Positions 1 through 8,498 are shown, counted from the stretch's first letter. The stretch: DNA of 24,704 nucleotides from WQUF01 sp031549885 (GCA_031549885.1 JAVBPD010000159.1:1-24704); one strand, 5' to 3'. A program made the numbers and translations. The notes: a model not told the origin generated them from the letters alone.

Positions 1-602
1 TAAGATGGTGAATATGCCCATGACATAGCTATTTTCTTACCCTTTAAATTTTCAACTCCGCCAAAATGATGTATTATGTGAAGCATATCAGCCATAGCTT
101 GTGTTGGATGGTCAATATCACATTGAAGATTTACAAGAGTAGGTCTTTGTTCTAGAACTCCATCTTTATGACCTTCTTGTACTGCTTTAGAAACTTCTCT
201 CATATAAGCGTTTCCTTTTCCAATGTACATATCATCACGAATTCCAATTACATCAGCCATAAATGAAATCATGTTTGCAGTTTCTCTAACAGTTTCTCCA
301 TGAGCCACTTGAGATTTTCCTTCATCTAAATCTTGAACTTCAAGACCTAATAGATTGCATGCACTTGCAAAGCTAAATCTAGTCCTTGTTGAATTGTCAC
401 GGAAAAGTGAAATTCCAAGTCCTGAATCAAATATACGTGTTGAAATATTGTTTTCCCTCATAGCTCTTAATGTATCTGCTACTGTAAATACTGCTTGAAG
501 TTCATCTGCGGATTTTTCCCAAGTTAATAAAAAGTCATTCATATACATGTCTTTAAAGTTTAATTTATCTAAACTTAAAATTAAGTCTTTTATTTTATCC
601 AT
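1..602 (-). CDS. ygeW: YgeW-type knotted carbamoyltransferase (partial, 3' end beyond window)
   Basis: About 200 N-terminal codons are visible; the rest lies beyond base 1. The translation carries the carbamoyl-phosphate-binding motif of the aspartate/ornithine carbamoyltransferase superfamily (FRDNSTRTRFSFASA). Further hallmarks of the YgeW subfamily follow: DLDEGKSQVAHGETVRETAN, QRPTLVNLQCDIDHPTQ and, at the edge, MSWAYSPSY. The ATG at 602 is preceded by AAGGAGC about 8 nt upstream. It is the last visible gene of the run regulator, PLP enzyme, dpaL, ygeY, ygeW, 25 nt after ygeY. In bacteria with this linkage YgeW is thought to act on a ureido intermediate of anaerobic purine breakdown, moving or removing a carbamoyl group. 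The exact substrate is inference. Family assignment is strong. Confidence 0.93.
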   Translation of the reverse strand, partial: MDKIKDLILSLDKLNFKDMYMNDFLLTWEKSADELQAVFTVADTLRAMRENNISTRIFDSGLGISLFRDNSTRTRFSFASACNLLGLEVQDLDEGKSQVAHGETVRETANMISFMADVIGIRDDMYIGKGNAYMREVSKAVQEGHKDGVLEQRPTLVNLQCDIDHPTQAMADMLHIIHHFGGVENLKGKKIAMSWAYSPS

Positions 603-627
603 TATTTTATGCTCCTTAAAATTTTAA

Positions 628-1944
628 TTATTTTTTTAATTCATTAACGTATATAGTAGGCATTGCAGCATATAATGCAGCACATGTTACTAAATCTTGT
701 TTCCATGTTTTTTCATTTGGTGCATGAGCTTGAGATTCTGCTCCTGGTCCAAAACCGATACATGGTATACCATTACGTCCCATAATCGTAACTCCATTTG
801 TGGAGAATGTCCATTTATCTAAAAGTGGGCGCGCCTCTCTCATTTCAATATTTTCTTCTACGCCAGTACGAGTCTCTCCAAATAAACTTTCATGAGCGGA
901 AACCATAGCCCTGCTTACAGGATGATCTTCTGGAATTACCCATGTTGGGAAATAGCATTCAATTGGATAAACAAGTCCAGTATATGCAGGTCTATCATAT
1001 TGATACATGGAAACTTTTGCATCATATTTTTTAACTGCTGGAAGTTCACGAATTTCATCTAAACAGCTTTCCCATGTTTCCCCAGCAGTCATACGACGGT
1101 CTAAGGATACAGCACATGAATCAGCTACTGCACAACGGCTTGGTGATGTAAAGAATATTTCAGAAGTTGTAACTGTACCACGTCCAAGAAAATTAGCTTC
1201 TTTATACTGTGGATTATATTTTTCATCAAGCATCTTAACAAGACCTTTAATTTCAGTGCTATCAGCTGCATCATTTTCATTTAAATCACGTATATTTAAT
1301 AGAATTTCAGCCATTTTATAAATAGCATTATCACCACGTTCTGGAGCAGATCCATGACATGAAACTCCTGCTACATCTACACGGATTTCCATACGACCAC
1401 GGTGTCCACGATAAATTCCACCATCAGTAGGTTCAGTTGAAACTACAAACTCTGGCCTAACTTTATCTTCATTAATTATATATTGCCAGCAAACTCCGTC
1501 ACAGTCTTCTTCTTGAACTGTTCCTGTAACTAAAATTGTATATTTTTCATCTATTAAGTTTAAATCTTTCATGATTTTTGCGCCATAAACTGATGATACA
1601 ATTCCGCCTAATTGGTCAGAAGTTCCTCTTCCACCAATTTCTATATCATTTTCATATCCATCATAAGGATCAAATTTCCAGTTTGCTATATTTCCTATGC
1701 CAACTGTATCAATATGAGCATCGTAAGCAATTAAAGTTTTGCCACTTCCCATATATCCTAAAACATTTCCTTGTGGATCTATTTCAACTTTATCAAATCC
1801 TACTTTTTCCATTTCTTCTTTGATTCTAAGAACTACATCTTTTTCTCCACAAGATTCTCCTGGTATCTTAACTAAATCCCTTAAAAATTTAGTCATATCT
1901 TCTTTATAACCTTCAGCTGCACTTTTAATTTTATTAAAATCCAT
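628..1944 (-). CDS. ygeY: YgeY family selenium metabolism-linked hydrolase (M20 metallopeptidase fold)
   Basis: The 438-aa protein has the M20/ArgE-DapE dinuclear-zinc layout. It shows YDAHIDTVG (His and first Asp ligands) near residue 75, GRGTSDQLGG (bridging Asp) near 107, VQEEDCDG (catalytic Glu pair) near 143, a central lid/dimerisation domain, and a C-terminal SQAHAPNEKTW His ligand near 410. The family is found beside dpaL and ygeW and together with selenium/molybdenum hydroxylases, hence its usual name. By analogy with M20 amidases it probably hydrolyses a C-N bond of a carbamoylated or ureido amino acid made in purine breakdown; the substrate is inferred. The ATG has GAGGTG 5 nt upstream. 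The gap to dpaL is 17 nt, so the genes are probably co-transcribed. Confidence 0.93.
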   Translation of the reverse strand: MDFNKIKSAAEGYKEDMTKFLRDLVKIPGESCGEKDVVLRIKEEMEKVGFDKVEIDPQGNVLGYMGSGKTLIAYDAHIDTVGIGNIANWKFDPYDGYENDIEIGGRGTSDQLGGIVSSVYGAKIMKDLNLIDEKYTILVTGTVQEEDCDGVCWQYIINEDKVRPEFVVSTEPTDGGIYRGHRGRMEIRVDVAGVSCHGSAPERGDNAIYKMAEILLNIRDLNENDAADSTEIKGLVKMLDEKYNPQYKEANFLGRGTVTTSEIFFTSPSRCAVADSCAVSLDRRMTAGETWESCLDEIRELPAVKKYDAKVSMYQYDRPAYTGLVYPIECYFPTWVIPEDHPVSRAMVSAHESLFGETRTGVEENIEMREARPLLDKWTFSTNGVTIMGRNGIPCIGFGPGAESQAHAPNEKTWKQDLVTCAALYAAMPTIYVNELKK

Positions 1945-1961
1945 TTTTACACCTCATTTTT

Positions 1962-3182
1962 TTAATCTATACTTGAAAATTCTCCATCCCAAACTATTCT
2001 TCTATATCTATCAGGGAATGTATCTCCTTCTGTGCTAAACAATAAAACCTTTGAGTTTTGGTCTAATTTCAATTCATTTTTTAAATCCTCATATTCTTTA
2101 AACATCATTACTGAAGTTAAAAGCCCTAAAGTAACAGCTCCAGATTCTCCAGATATTACTTTATTGTCATCTTTAAGAGGATTTCCTAAAATTCTCATTC
2201 CTCTTGCTGTAACCCAATCGGGACAAGATACATAATATGCACTGTTATTTTTTAAAATATTCCACGTTGTAGGATTTGGCTCACCACAAGCAAGTCCAAC
2301 CATTATAGTGTCCATATCGCCGCCAACAGTTCTATATTCACCGTCATTTGCAATCATAGATTGATAATAGCAATCTGCTTTATTTGATTCCACTACAACT
2401 ACAATCGGTGGGTCATCTTTATATACATTTGCAAAGAAGCCTTGTGCAGCCGCTGCAAAACAACCAACACCTGCTTGAAGAAATATATGAGTTGGCTTTT
2501 CAATGTTTAATTTTTTAAGCTGCTCATAACTTTCAAGTGCTGTGGTTCCATAACCTTGCATTATCCAATTAGGTATATCTTCATATCCTTCCCATGATGT
2601 ATCTTGAACAATAACGCCATTTGGCACCTTTTCAGTTTCTTTTATGGTATATCTAATGGCATCATCATAATTAAGATCTAAGATTGAAGCTTCTGCTCCC
2701 TCTTTTCTAATGTTTTCAAGCCTTGTTAAAGATGATCCCTTTGGCATATAGACTATCATTTTCTGCTTTAATCTATTTGCAGTCCATGCAACAGCTCTTC
2801 CGTGATTTCCATCAGTTGTTGCAAAGAAGGTTATATCTCCTACTTTTTTTCGAGTCTCATCTGATGTTATAGTTTTATAATCAAGTTCATCTATATCTTT
2901 ATTTAAAAGATTTGCTATATAATTTCCCATAGCAAAAGATGCCCCCAAAGCTTTAAATGAATTTAAATTAAACCTAAAAGATTCATCTTTTATACATATA
3001 TTTGAAAGGCAAAGAAACTTTGCTAAGTTTTCAAGATTTACAAGAGGAGTTTCATTATATTCAGAAAAACTCTTTTGAAATCTTCTAGCCTTTTCTACTT
3101 CTTTAAGCTCCATTATCTTCATTTCTTTTTCGGGAAATGATTTCTTCAAATTATTTTTTGCCCATTTTATTTTTTCTCTCAT
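1962..3182 (-). CDS. dpaL: Diaminopropionate ammonia-lyase (DpaL/YgeX)
   Basis: This 406-aa fold-type II PLP enzyme converts 2,3-diaminopropionate to pyruvate and two ammonia. Visible landmarks are KDESFRFNLNSFKALG, whose Lys77 forms the Schiff base with PLP; TTDGNHGRAVAW near 122, the active-site asparagine loop; FLQAGVGCFAAA, the glycine-rich phosphate-binding loop; and GGDMDTIMVGLACGEPNP, characteristic of DpaL. The length matches the family's usual 400 or so. Two starts compete. A TTG at 3185 sits 7 nt from GAGG and an ATG at 3182 sits 10 nt from it; I chose the ATG. The gene lies between the 493-aa PLP enzyme and ygeY on one transcript. In the YgeW/YgeX/YgeY context it would be the last, ammonia- and pyruvate-yielding step. 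Confidence 0.93.
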   Translation of the reverse strand: MREKIKWAKNNLKKSFPEKEMKIMELKEVEKARRFQKSFSEYNETPLVNLENLAKFLCLSNICIKDESFRFNLNSFKALGASFAMGNYIANLLNKDIDELDYKTITSDETRKKVGDITFFATTDGNHGRAVAWTANRLKQKMIVYMPKGSSLTRLENIRKEGAEASILDLNYDDAIRYTIKETEKVPNGVIVQDTSWEGYEDIPNWIMQGYGTTALESYEQLKKLNIEKPTHIFLQAGVGCFAAAAQGFFANVYKDDPPIVVVVESNKADCYYQSMIANDGEYRTVGGDMDTIMVGLACGEPNPTTWNILKNNSAYYVSCPDWVTARGMRILGNPLKDDNKVISGESGAVTLGLLTSVMMFKEYEDLKNELKLDQNSKVLLFSTEGDTFPDRYRRIVWDGEFSSID

Positions 3183-3264
3183 CAAATCATTACCTCATAA
3201 TACTTTTAATCTTATAAAAATCCTTAATAAAATACCATTTACCTAAAAATCAAAATTAAAAAAA

Positions 3265-4746
3265 TTATTTTGAAGAAACTCTATCATTAAATTCTTTTAT
3301 TAATTTATTTAATTCTGGTGCCATGGTATGAAGTCTTCCCCAATAATTGTCATAATCATACCATTGTTCATTTAATTCTTTTACATCATGCATTTGTTGT
3401 TCAATCCATGTGTAATATTTTAAATTGTGAATTCTTTTCTTTGATGCATATGTTAACTCTTCCATAAAGTCAGTTTTCACGCCATATACATATCTATTGT
3501 GGTCAACTTCTGCATTAACTAAAGTGTAGTCTTTATTTCCTCTGTCTTCTTTCATTTCAAGAAGTCTTGATTTATACATTTCAGCTGAGTCAGTTAAAAC
3601 TGTAAGAACTACATCATTTTCAGTTAATTCATAGTATTTAGCAAATTTAATAGCTGAAATAATATTTGCTGCTCCTGATATTCCAACCCAATCTAATTTT
3701 TTAATTGTATCATCTTTTACCCCAAGAGATTTAATATATTCTTGGCCACAAGCTTCATTAAATAACCTAAACATTCCAAGTGCATCATTGTCATCTACAT
3801 CAATTACTAAATCTGTATTTTTTACATTGTGAATCCAAGGCACATGTTTATCTCCAATTCCCTCTATTCTATGCTCTCCATATCCATTGTCTAAAAGTGT
3901 AGAACATTGAACTGCTTCTCCTACTGCTATCTTACTATTTGGGAATTGATCTTTTAAGTAATCTCCTGAAGCTAAAGTTCCACCTGAACCTGAAGTTAAA
4001 CATACACCTCTATATTTATCCTTTGGACCCATTATGCTCTTAAGAACATCATGCATTGCATTTCCAGTAACTTCATAATGCCACAAGTGATTTCCTAATT
4101 CTGCAAATTGATTGAATATTACTACATTATCTCTTGTTCTTCTTAATTCCCAAGTTTTGTCATATATTTCTTTAACATTACTTTCTGAACCAGGCGTAGC
4201 AATTACTTCACCAGCTACCTTTTTAAGCCATTCAAATCTTTCTTTGCTCATGTTTTCGGGTAAAATAGCTATTGATTTGCATCCAAGCAAGCTTGAATTG
4301 TATGCACCACCACGACAATAGTTTCCAGTTGATGGCCAAACTGCTTCATGGAAAGAAGGGTCAAATTGTCCTGTAACAAGTCTAGGAACGAGACATGCAA
4401 AGCTTGCACCAACTTTATGCGCACCAATAGGGAACCATTTTCCACTTAAAGCTACTATTCTAGCTTTAACACCAGATATTTCAGATGGTATTTCAATAAA
4501 ATTTGGAACTTCATTGTACAATCCACCTTTTTCTTTTGGCTCATTTTTCCAAGATATTCTAAATAAGTTTATTGGATTAACATCCCAAAGACCTGTTTCC
4601 TTTAGTTTATTTTTAACATCATCTGATATTAATTTAGGATCTTTCATTTGATCCAATGTAGGAATTACAATATTTTTTTCTTTTGCACGATTGACAGTTT
4701 TTGATAATTGTTCTTCATTGATTGTTAAATCAATTAATTGTCTCAT
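3265..4746 (-). CDS. Fold-type II PLP-dependent enzyme (tryptophan synthase beta/threonine dehydratase superfamily), substrate unknown
   Basis: The 493-aa protein has a PLP lysine at K111 in PIGAHKVGASFACL, an Asn/Gly loop STGNYCRGGAYNSSLLG at 139-155, and a PLP phosphate-binding loop TSGSGGTLASGD at 251-262. It is longer than DpaL, with an extra C-terminal stretch of about 100 residues rich in Tyr, Trp and His (YYTWIEQQ, WYDYDNYWGRLH). The N-terminal 65 residues precede the catalytic fold and match no domain I recognise. It has none of the specific surroundings of D-serine dehydratase or cysteine synthase. It sits directly upstream of dpaL, downstream of the regulator, with GGAGG 7 nt from the ATG, so it is probably a pathway enzyme acting on an amino acid related to 2,3-diaminopropionate. 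The fold is secure; the reaction is unknown. Confidence 0.85.
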   Translation of the reverse strand: MRQLIDLTINEEQLSKTVNRAKEKNIVIPTLDQMKDPKLISDDVKNKLKETGLWDVNPINLFRISWKNEPKEKGGLYNEVPNFIEIPSEISGVKARIVALSGKWFPIGAHKVGASFACLVPRLVTGQFDPSFHEAVWPSTGNYCRGGAYNSSLLGCKSIAILPENMSKERFEWLKKVAGEVIATPGSESNVKEIYDKTWELRRTRDNVVIFNQFAELGNHLWHYEVTGNAMHDVLKSIMGPKDKYRGVCLTSGSGGTLASGDYLKDQFPNSKIAVGEAVQCSTLLDNGYGEHRIEGIGDKHVPWIHNVKNTDLVIDVDDNDALGMFRLFNEACGQEYIKSLGVKDDTIKKLDWVGISGAANIISAIKFAKYYELTENDVVLTVLTDSAEMYKSRLLEMKEDRGNKDYTLVNAEVDHNRYVYGVKTDFMEELTYASKKRIHNLKYYTWIEQQMHDVKELNEQWYDYDNYWGRLHTMAPELNKLIKEFNDRVSSK

Positions 4747-4819
4747 TTAATTGCCTCCTTTATTTCTCTTTGATTTTAGTTTGATGTAAAAGTTTACTTA
4801 TTCAATAAAAAAATTTTTT

Positions 4820-5464
4820 TTATACTTCATTATCTAAATAGTTATATAAAGTGTATTGTGATATATCAAAAAATTTAGAAACTTTATCTCCAGACTTTTT
4901 TATTAAAAATGCGCCTTTTTGCTCTAAGTACTTAATTGCTTTTATTTTATCTTCTTTTGTCATAGTAGCAACTGGCTTTCCTATATATTCATAGGACTCA
5001 TTAATAAGAATGTCTAGCAAGTCATTTACATTAGATGGAATTATTTCTTTTACTTCTTTATTTGCAGAACTGTTTGTAAAGGAACTTATTATAGACTCTG
5101 CCATAAGAAAATCTGTTATATCATAGTTGATTCCTAAAATTGAACATATCTTACCATTATTATCTTTTATATAAATAGATGAGGATTTTAATATCCTTCC
5201 ATCTTTTGTCTGCGTTAAATAGTTATATCTGTCTTTAATTTCATCATTGCGATTTTCATTAAAGGACTCAAGTTGTTCAAGTACAATATTTGAAGCACAG
5301 TCTCCTAAATGGCGTCCAGTTATATACCCATTTTCTATATGCACAATTGTACTTTCATAATCTTTTGATAAATCATGAACTACAATTTCACATTTTTGCC
5401 CAAAATGAATAGATATTCCCTTTGCTATACATTTAAGTATATCAATCCTTTCGTTATTATCCAT
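4820..5464 (-). CDS. YheO/DauR-like transcriptional regulator (PAS-like sensor plus C-terminal HTH)
   Basis: The 214-aa protein begins with a YheO-like PAS domain (about residues 5-115; FGQKCEIVVHDLS, YITGRHLGDCASNIV, YLTQTKDGRILKSSSIYI, GKICSILGINYDIT). It ends with a helix-turn-helix (about 155-214; MTKEDKIKAIKYLEQKGAFLI, VSKFFDISQYTLYNYLD). This layout is the YheO/DauR family; DauR controls D-amino-acid catabolism in Pseudomonas. The gene is first in the run leading to the PLP enzyme, dpaL, ygeY and ygeW, so local control of that pathway is the natural inference. A perfect palindrome overlaps its own promoter, suggesting autoregulation. ATG at 5464; AAGG abuts it and GAGGT lies 11 nt upstream, so initiation may be only moderate. 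Confidence 0.88.
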   Translation of the reverse strand: MDNNERIDILKCIAKGISIHFGQKCEIVVHDLSKDYESTIVHIENGYITGRHLGDCASNIVLEQLESFNENRNDEIKDRYNYLTQTKDGRILKSSSIYIKDNNGKICSILGINYDITDFLMAESIISSFTNSSANKEVKEIIPSNVNDLLDILINESYEYIGKPVATMTKEDKIKAIKYLEQKGAFLIKKSGDKVSKFFDISQYTLYNYLDNEV

Positions 5465-5494
5465 CCTTTTTTTTTACCTCACTTTATTACAATT

Positions 5495-5525
5495 CCATTA
5501 TAATATATTATAATGGTCTTTACAA
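5495..5525 (-). promoter_or_regulatory. Promoter of the regulator/PLP/dpaL/ygeYW operon with overlapping 22-bp palindrome
   Basis: On the minus strand TTGTAA (5525-5520) and TATAAT (5502-5497) are separated by 17 nt, a sigma-A type promoter. A perfect 22-bp palindrome at 5495-5516 (half-site CCATTATAATA followed by its exact complement) fills most of the spacer and covers the -10. A protein bound there would block RNA polymerase. The start codon is about 31 nt downstream of the -10. The promoter is seen directly; operator function is inferred. Confidence 0.7.
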
Positions 5526-5562
5526 TATTTTTTTTATCATTAAAAAAATTTTTAGTACAAAC

Positions 5563-5991
5563 TTATATTATAGAAATCTCATCACCTTTTTCTATCTTTC
5601 CACCTTTTAACACTTTGGCAAAAATGCCTTCCTTTGGCATTATACAATCTCCTACAGAATAATATATAGAACATCTGTTTATACATTCTTTGCCTATTTG
5701 TGTAACTTCCAGAATAGCATCTGAACACTTAAGTTTTGTTCCAACTGGAAGTGATGAAAGCTCAATACCTTCAACTACTAAATTTTCACCAAAACTTCCA
5801 AACCTAACCTTTCCCCCTCTTTTTTTAAAGTCCTCTATTCTTTCATTAGAAAGTAGGCTAACTTGTCTATGCCAATTTCCTCCATGTCCATCACCTTTTA
5901 AGCCGAAGTTCTCAATCAATTCTATTTCATTTAATTCTTCCTTTGATCCACCTTTTTTCTCACTTATACAAATAGCTAGAATTTTCCCCAT
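5563..5991 (-). CDS. MOSC domain protein (molybdenum cofactor-associated)
   Basis: The 142-aa protein consists of one short MOSC domain. Recognisable parts are GLKGDGHGGNWHRQVSLL (30-47), FGSFGENLVVEGI (64-76) and the conserved cysteine region GKECINRCSIYYSVGDC (C103, C107, C116) followed by IMPKEGIFAKVLKGG. MOSC domains occur in Mo-cofactor sulfurases and stand-alone proteins that handle sulfur or molybdopterin; in a selenium-linked cluster a role in placing the terminal sulfur or selenium ligand on the cofactor is possible but unproven. AGGAGG lies 6 nt from the ATG and overlaps the moaA stop region (2-nt gap), so the two genes are translationally linked. It is the last gene of the molybdenum operon; the regulator operon has its own promoter 70 nt downstream. 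Confidence 0.9.
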   Translation of the reverse strand: MGKILAICISEKKGGSKEELNEIELIENFGLKGDGHGGNWHRQVSLLSNERIEDFKKRGGKVRFGSFGENLVVEGIELSSLPVGTKLKCSDAILEVTQIGKECINRCSIYYSVGDCIMPKEGIFAKVLKGGKIEKGDEISII

Positions 5992-5993
5992 AT

Positions 5994-6977
5994 TTATCCT
6001 CCTATCATTGACATATCCTTCTTTTCATCGTCATATGTCTCATCATTTTCAAAAAACTTATGGTGTTCCTTTTTTAAAGTTAAGGCTTTTATTATTTTAT
6101 CCTTAATTTCTCCATTGCTTGTTCCTTTTCTAAGCTCTTCTTTAAGATTCAAACTTCCTTCATAATAAAGGCATTCCTTTAATTTGCCATCTGATGTAAT
6201 CCTTACCCTGTTGCAGGATTCACAAAAACATTTGCTAATTGGAGAAATAAATCCTATTAATTTATTATTACTAGAAATCTTATAATACACAGCAGGACCT
6301 TTTGTTAAATCTAATTTATCGCTTTTATATGGAGCAAGCTCATATTTTTTTTCAATTATCTTTCTTATATCCTCATTTTTAAATCCCTTTAAATTTTTAC
6401 CATGTCCAATAGGCATTAATTCTATAAACCTTAAAATCACATCATTTTCTATTGCAAAATTTACTAAGGAAAGAACCTCATCATCATTAAAGCCCTGTAT
6501 GATCAGTGAGTTTAATTTGACTTTTAAATTATAATTCCTCGCTTTTTTTATTGCATTTATTACTTTGTACATTTTTCCATATCTTGTCATTTTTTTAAAT
6601 TTTTCTTCATTAATTGTATCAAGGCTAATATTCAAAGTAGTTAAACCGCTTTCAACTAATTCATCTAAGTATTCGTAAAGCAAAACCCCATTTGTGGTTA
6701 TTCCAATTTCTTTTATCGTTTGCAGCGAGTTTATATTTTTAATTAAGTCGCATACTCCTTTTCTTAAAAGTGGCTCTCCTCCAGTAATCCTAACCTTTTC
6801 TATTCCTAAACTAGAAAATATTTCAACAAGTTTAAAAGCTTCTTCCATTGAAATCATATCTTCTTCTTTATGACATATTGCTCCTTCTTCTGGCATGCAA
6901 TAAATACACCTTAAATTACAATTATCTGTTATAGAAACTCTAAGATAATTTATATCTCTGCTTAGACTATCTTTCAT
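5994..6977 (-). CDS. moaA: GTP 3',8-cyclase MoaA
   Basis: This radical SAM enzyme carries out the first step of molybdopterin synthesis, turning GTP into 3',8-cyclo-7,8-dihydro-GTP. The N-terminal [4Fe-4S] site is CNLRCIYC (C20, C24, C27). SAM-contact motifs VRITGGEPLLRKG and GITTNGVLL follow. The C-terminal substrate cluster is CFCESCNRVRITSDGKLKECL, and the protein ends in the conserved Gly-Gly tail (MSMIGG). An upstream in-frame ATG exists at 6992 overlapping the moaC stop, but AGGAGGT lies 6 nt before the ATG at 6977 and MKDSLSRDINYLRVSITD is the family's usual N-terminus. I therefore use 6977 (327 aa). It works with MoaC, encoded immediately upstream. Confidence 0.96.
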   Translation of the reverse strand: MKDSLSRDINYLRVSITDNCNLRCIYCMPEEGAICHKEEDMISMEEAFKLVEIFSSLGIEKVRITGGEPLLRKGVCDLIKNINSLQTIKEIGITTNGVLLYEYLDELVESGLTTLNISLDTINEEKFKKMTRYGKMYKVINAIKKARNYNLKVKLNSLIIQGFNDDEVLSLVNFAIENDVILRFIELMPIGHGKNLKGFKNEDIRKIIEKKYELAPYKSDKLDLTKGPAVYYKISSNNKLIGFISPISKCFCESCNRVRITSDGKLKECLYYEGSLNLKEELRKGTSNGEIKDKIIKALTLKKEHHKFFENDETYDDEKKDMSMIGG

Positions 6978-6988
6978 AGGACACCTCC

Positions 6989-7471
6989 TCATTTAGAGTA
7001 TTTAAAAATACCACTTTTCCCTCCAAGTTTATAATTTAAATGTATATCTGAAATTACCATTTCTTTATCAACTGCCTTACACATGTCATAAATAGTCAAA
7101 CACGCTATTGTGACCATATGAAGTGCTTCCATTTCAACTCCAGTTTCAGCATTTGTCTTTACAATGCCTTCAACTTGAATTTGAAAATGCTCTTTATCTA
7201 ATTTAAATTCAATTGAGCATGATGTAATAGGCATGTTATGGCAAAGAGGTATGGTTTCAAAGGTTCTCTTTGCAGCCATTATTCCACCAATCCTTGCAAC
7301 GCTTAACACATCACCTTTTTTAATGTTTCCTTGCTCTACCAAATTAAAGCATTCTTCTGACATCTTCACAATACCTAAAGCAGATGCCACTCTTTTAGTT
7401 TTATCTTTATCTGTTACATCTACCATTATTGCTTTGCCATTTTCGTCAAAATGTGTAAATTTATTGTTCAT
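6989..7471 (-). CDS. moaC: Cyclic pyranopterin monophosphate synthase MoaC
   Basis: The 160-aa protein converts the MoaA product into cyclic pyranopterin monophosphate. Typical motifs are THFDENGKAIMVDVTDK, ARIGGIMAAKRTFETIPLCHN, GVEMEALHMVTIACLTIYDMCKAVD and KLGGKSG at the C-terminus. The frame can be extended to a TTG at 7498 inside the upstream gene. The ATG at 7471, with AAAGGG about 9 nt upstream, gives the usual MoaC N-terminus and length, so I use it. The gap to the molybdopterin-binding protein gene is 5 nt. moaD and moaE (molybdopterin synthase) are not present in the window. Confidence 0.95.
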   Translation of the reverse strand: MNNKFTHFDENGKAIMVDVTDKDKTKRVASALGIVKMSEECFNLVEQGNIKKGDVLSVARIGGIMAAKRTFETIPLCHNMPITSCSIEFKLDKEHFQIQVEGIVKTNAETGVEMEALHMVTIACLTIYDMCKAVDKEMVISDIHLNYKLGGKSGIFKYSK

Positions 7472-7476
7472 ATAAG

Positions 7477-8496
7477 CTATCCCTTTCCAAACCCGCAATT
7501 AGGAAAAATACATTGAGGACAATCCATGCACAAACCACCATGTCCTAAAGATGCAATATAAGAATGAGAGATCTCTTCTCCTGCAATTATTTTGGGAAAT
7601 ATTATATCAAAAGCAGTTCTTTTATTAAAAATAGCTCCACCAGGAAGTCCAACTATAGGAATATTGCCTTTATAAGATATTAAAAACATAGCTCCTGGTA
7701 AAACAGGTGATCCATAAGATATAATTTTTGCACCACTATCTCTAATTGCTGAAGGAGTTAAATCATCTGGGTCAACAGACATACCACCTGTGCAAATTAT
7801 CATATCTATGCCTCTTTCTTCCCAAGCTTTAATGGCAGAAACAATCTTTTCTTTATCATCTGGACAAAATACTTGGCCTAAAAATTCGCATGAATATTCT
7901 TGTAATTTTTCTTCAATTACTGGCCTAAATTTATCTTTAATTCTTCCATAAAATATTTCATTTCCTGTAGTTATAACCCCAATTCTTAACTTGTTAAATG
8001 GTTTAACATTTAATATCTTTTCTCCATTTAATAAATTTTTAAGCTCTTCTAACTTTTCATTTTGTATTACTAGTGGAATTATTTTAACAGATGCTATTTT
8101 TTGCCCCTCTCTCACTGGCATATCATTATGTAAAGTTGATACTATTATTTCACCTAATTTGTTAACTTTATAAAGCAAATCTTTATTTATCTTTAACAGG
8201 CCATCTTTTTTAGCTAATAGATTTATCTTCCCCTCTGAAATAGGAGAATCTGTCATATAATCTCCTGCAACAAGATCTTTAATTATAACACATGCATCAT
8301 TTTCATGAACCGCTTTATCATTTTCTTCATATATATAAATATGATCTTTTCCTATAGAAAGCATTTCATCTATATCTTCTTCTTTAATAATATGCCCTCT
8401 TTTAAACGCTACCCCTTTAAATTCTCCTGGAACTATTTTAGTAATATCATGAAATAATTTGCAGCCAATGGCATCTTGTACTTTTACCTTCTTCAT
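7477..8496 (-). CDS. Molybdopterin-binding MoeA-like protein with C-terminal cysteine motif
   Basis: This 339-aa protein has an N-terminal MoeA-like part (KVQDAIGCKLFHDITKI onward) and a MoCF/MogA-type domain from about residue 165. Motifs are GVITTGNEIFYGRIKD, MIICTGGMSVDPDDLTPSAIR, GSPVLPGAMFL and VGLPGGAIFNKRTAFD. It probably binds molybdopterin or adenylyl-molybdopterin during molybdate insertion. It is shorter than typical MoeA (about 400) and may be a specialised homologue serving the selenium-dependent hydroxylase. The last 20 residues hold CMDCPQC then IFPNC (C323, C326, C329, C334), a likely metal or Fe-S site absent from classical MoeA. The start ATG has AGGTG 7 nt upstream; it follows the MogA-like gene by 2 nt. 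Confidence 0.88.
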   Translation of the reverse strand: MKKVKVQDAIGCKLFHDITKIVPGEFKGVAFKRGHIIKEEDIDEMLSIGKDHIYIYEENDKAVHENDACVIIKDLVAGDYMTDSPISEGKINLLAKKDGLLKINKDLLYKVNKLGEIIVSTLHNDMPVREGQKIASVKIIPLVIQNEKLEELKNLLNGEKILNVKPFNKLRIGVITTGNEIFYGRIKDKFRPVIEEKLQEYSCEFLGQVFCPDDKEKIVSAIKAWEERGIDMIICTGGMSVDPDDLTPSAIRDSGAKIISYGSPVLPGAMFLISYKGNIPIVGLPGGAIFNKRTAFDIIFPKIIAGEEISHSYIASLGHGGLCMDCPQCIFPNCGFGKG

Positions 8497-8498
8497 AG

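Noticed and set aside
3265..4746. Annotation of the 493-aa PLP enzyme as D-serine dehydratase or cysteine synthase
   Set aside because: Only the general fold-type II motifs match; length, terminal extensions and gene neighbours do not support either specific reaction.
5690..6106. 138-aa open frame on the plus strand
   Set aside because: Antisense to the MOSC and moaA genes, no ribosome site or recognisable domain.
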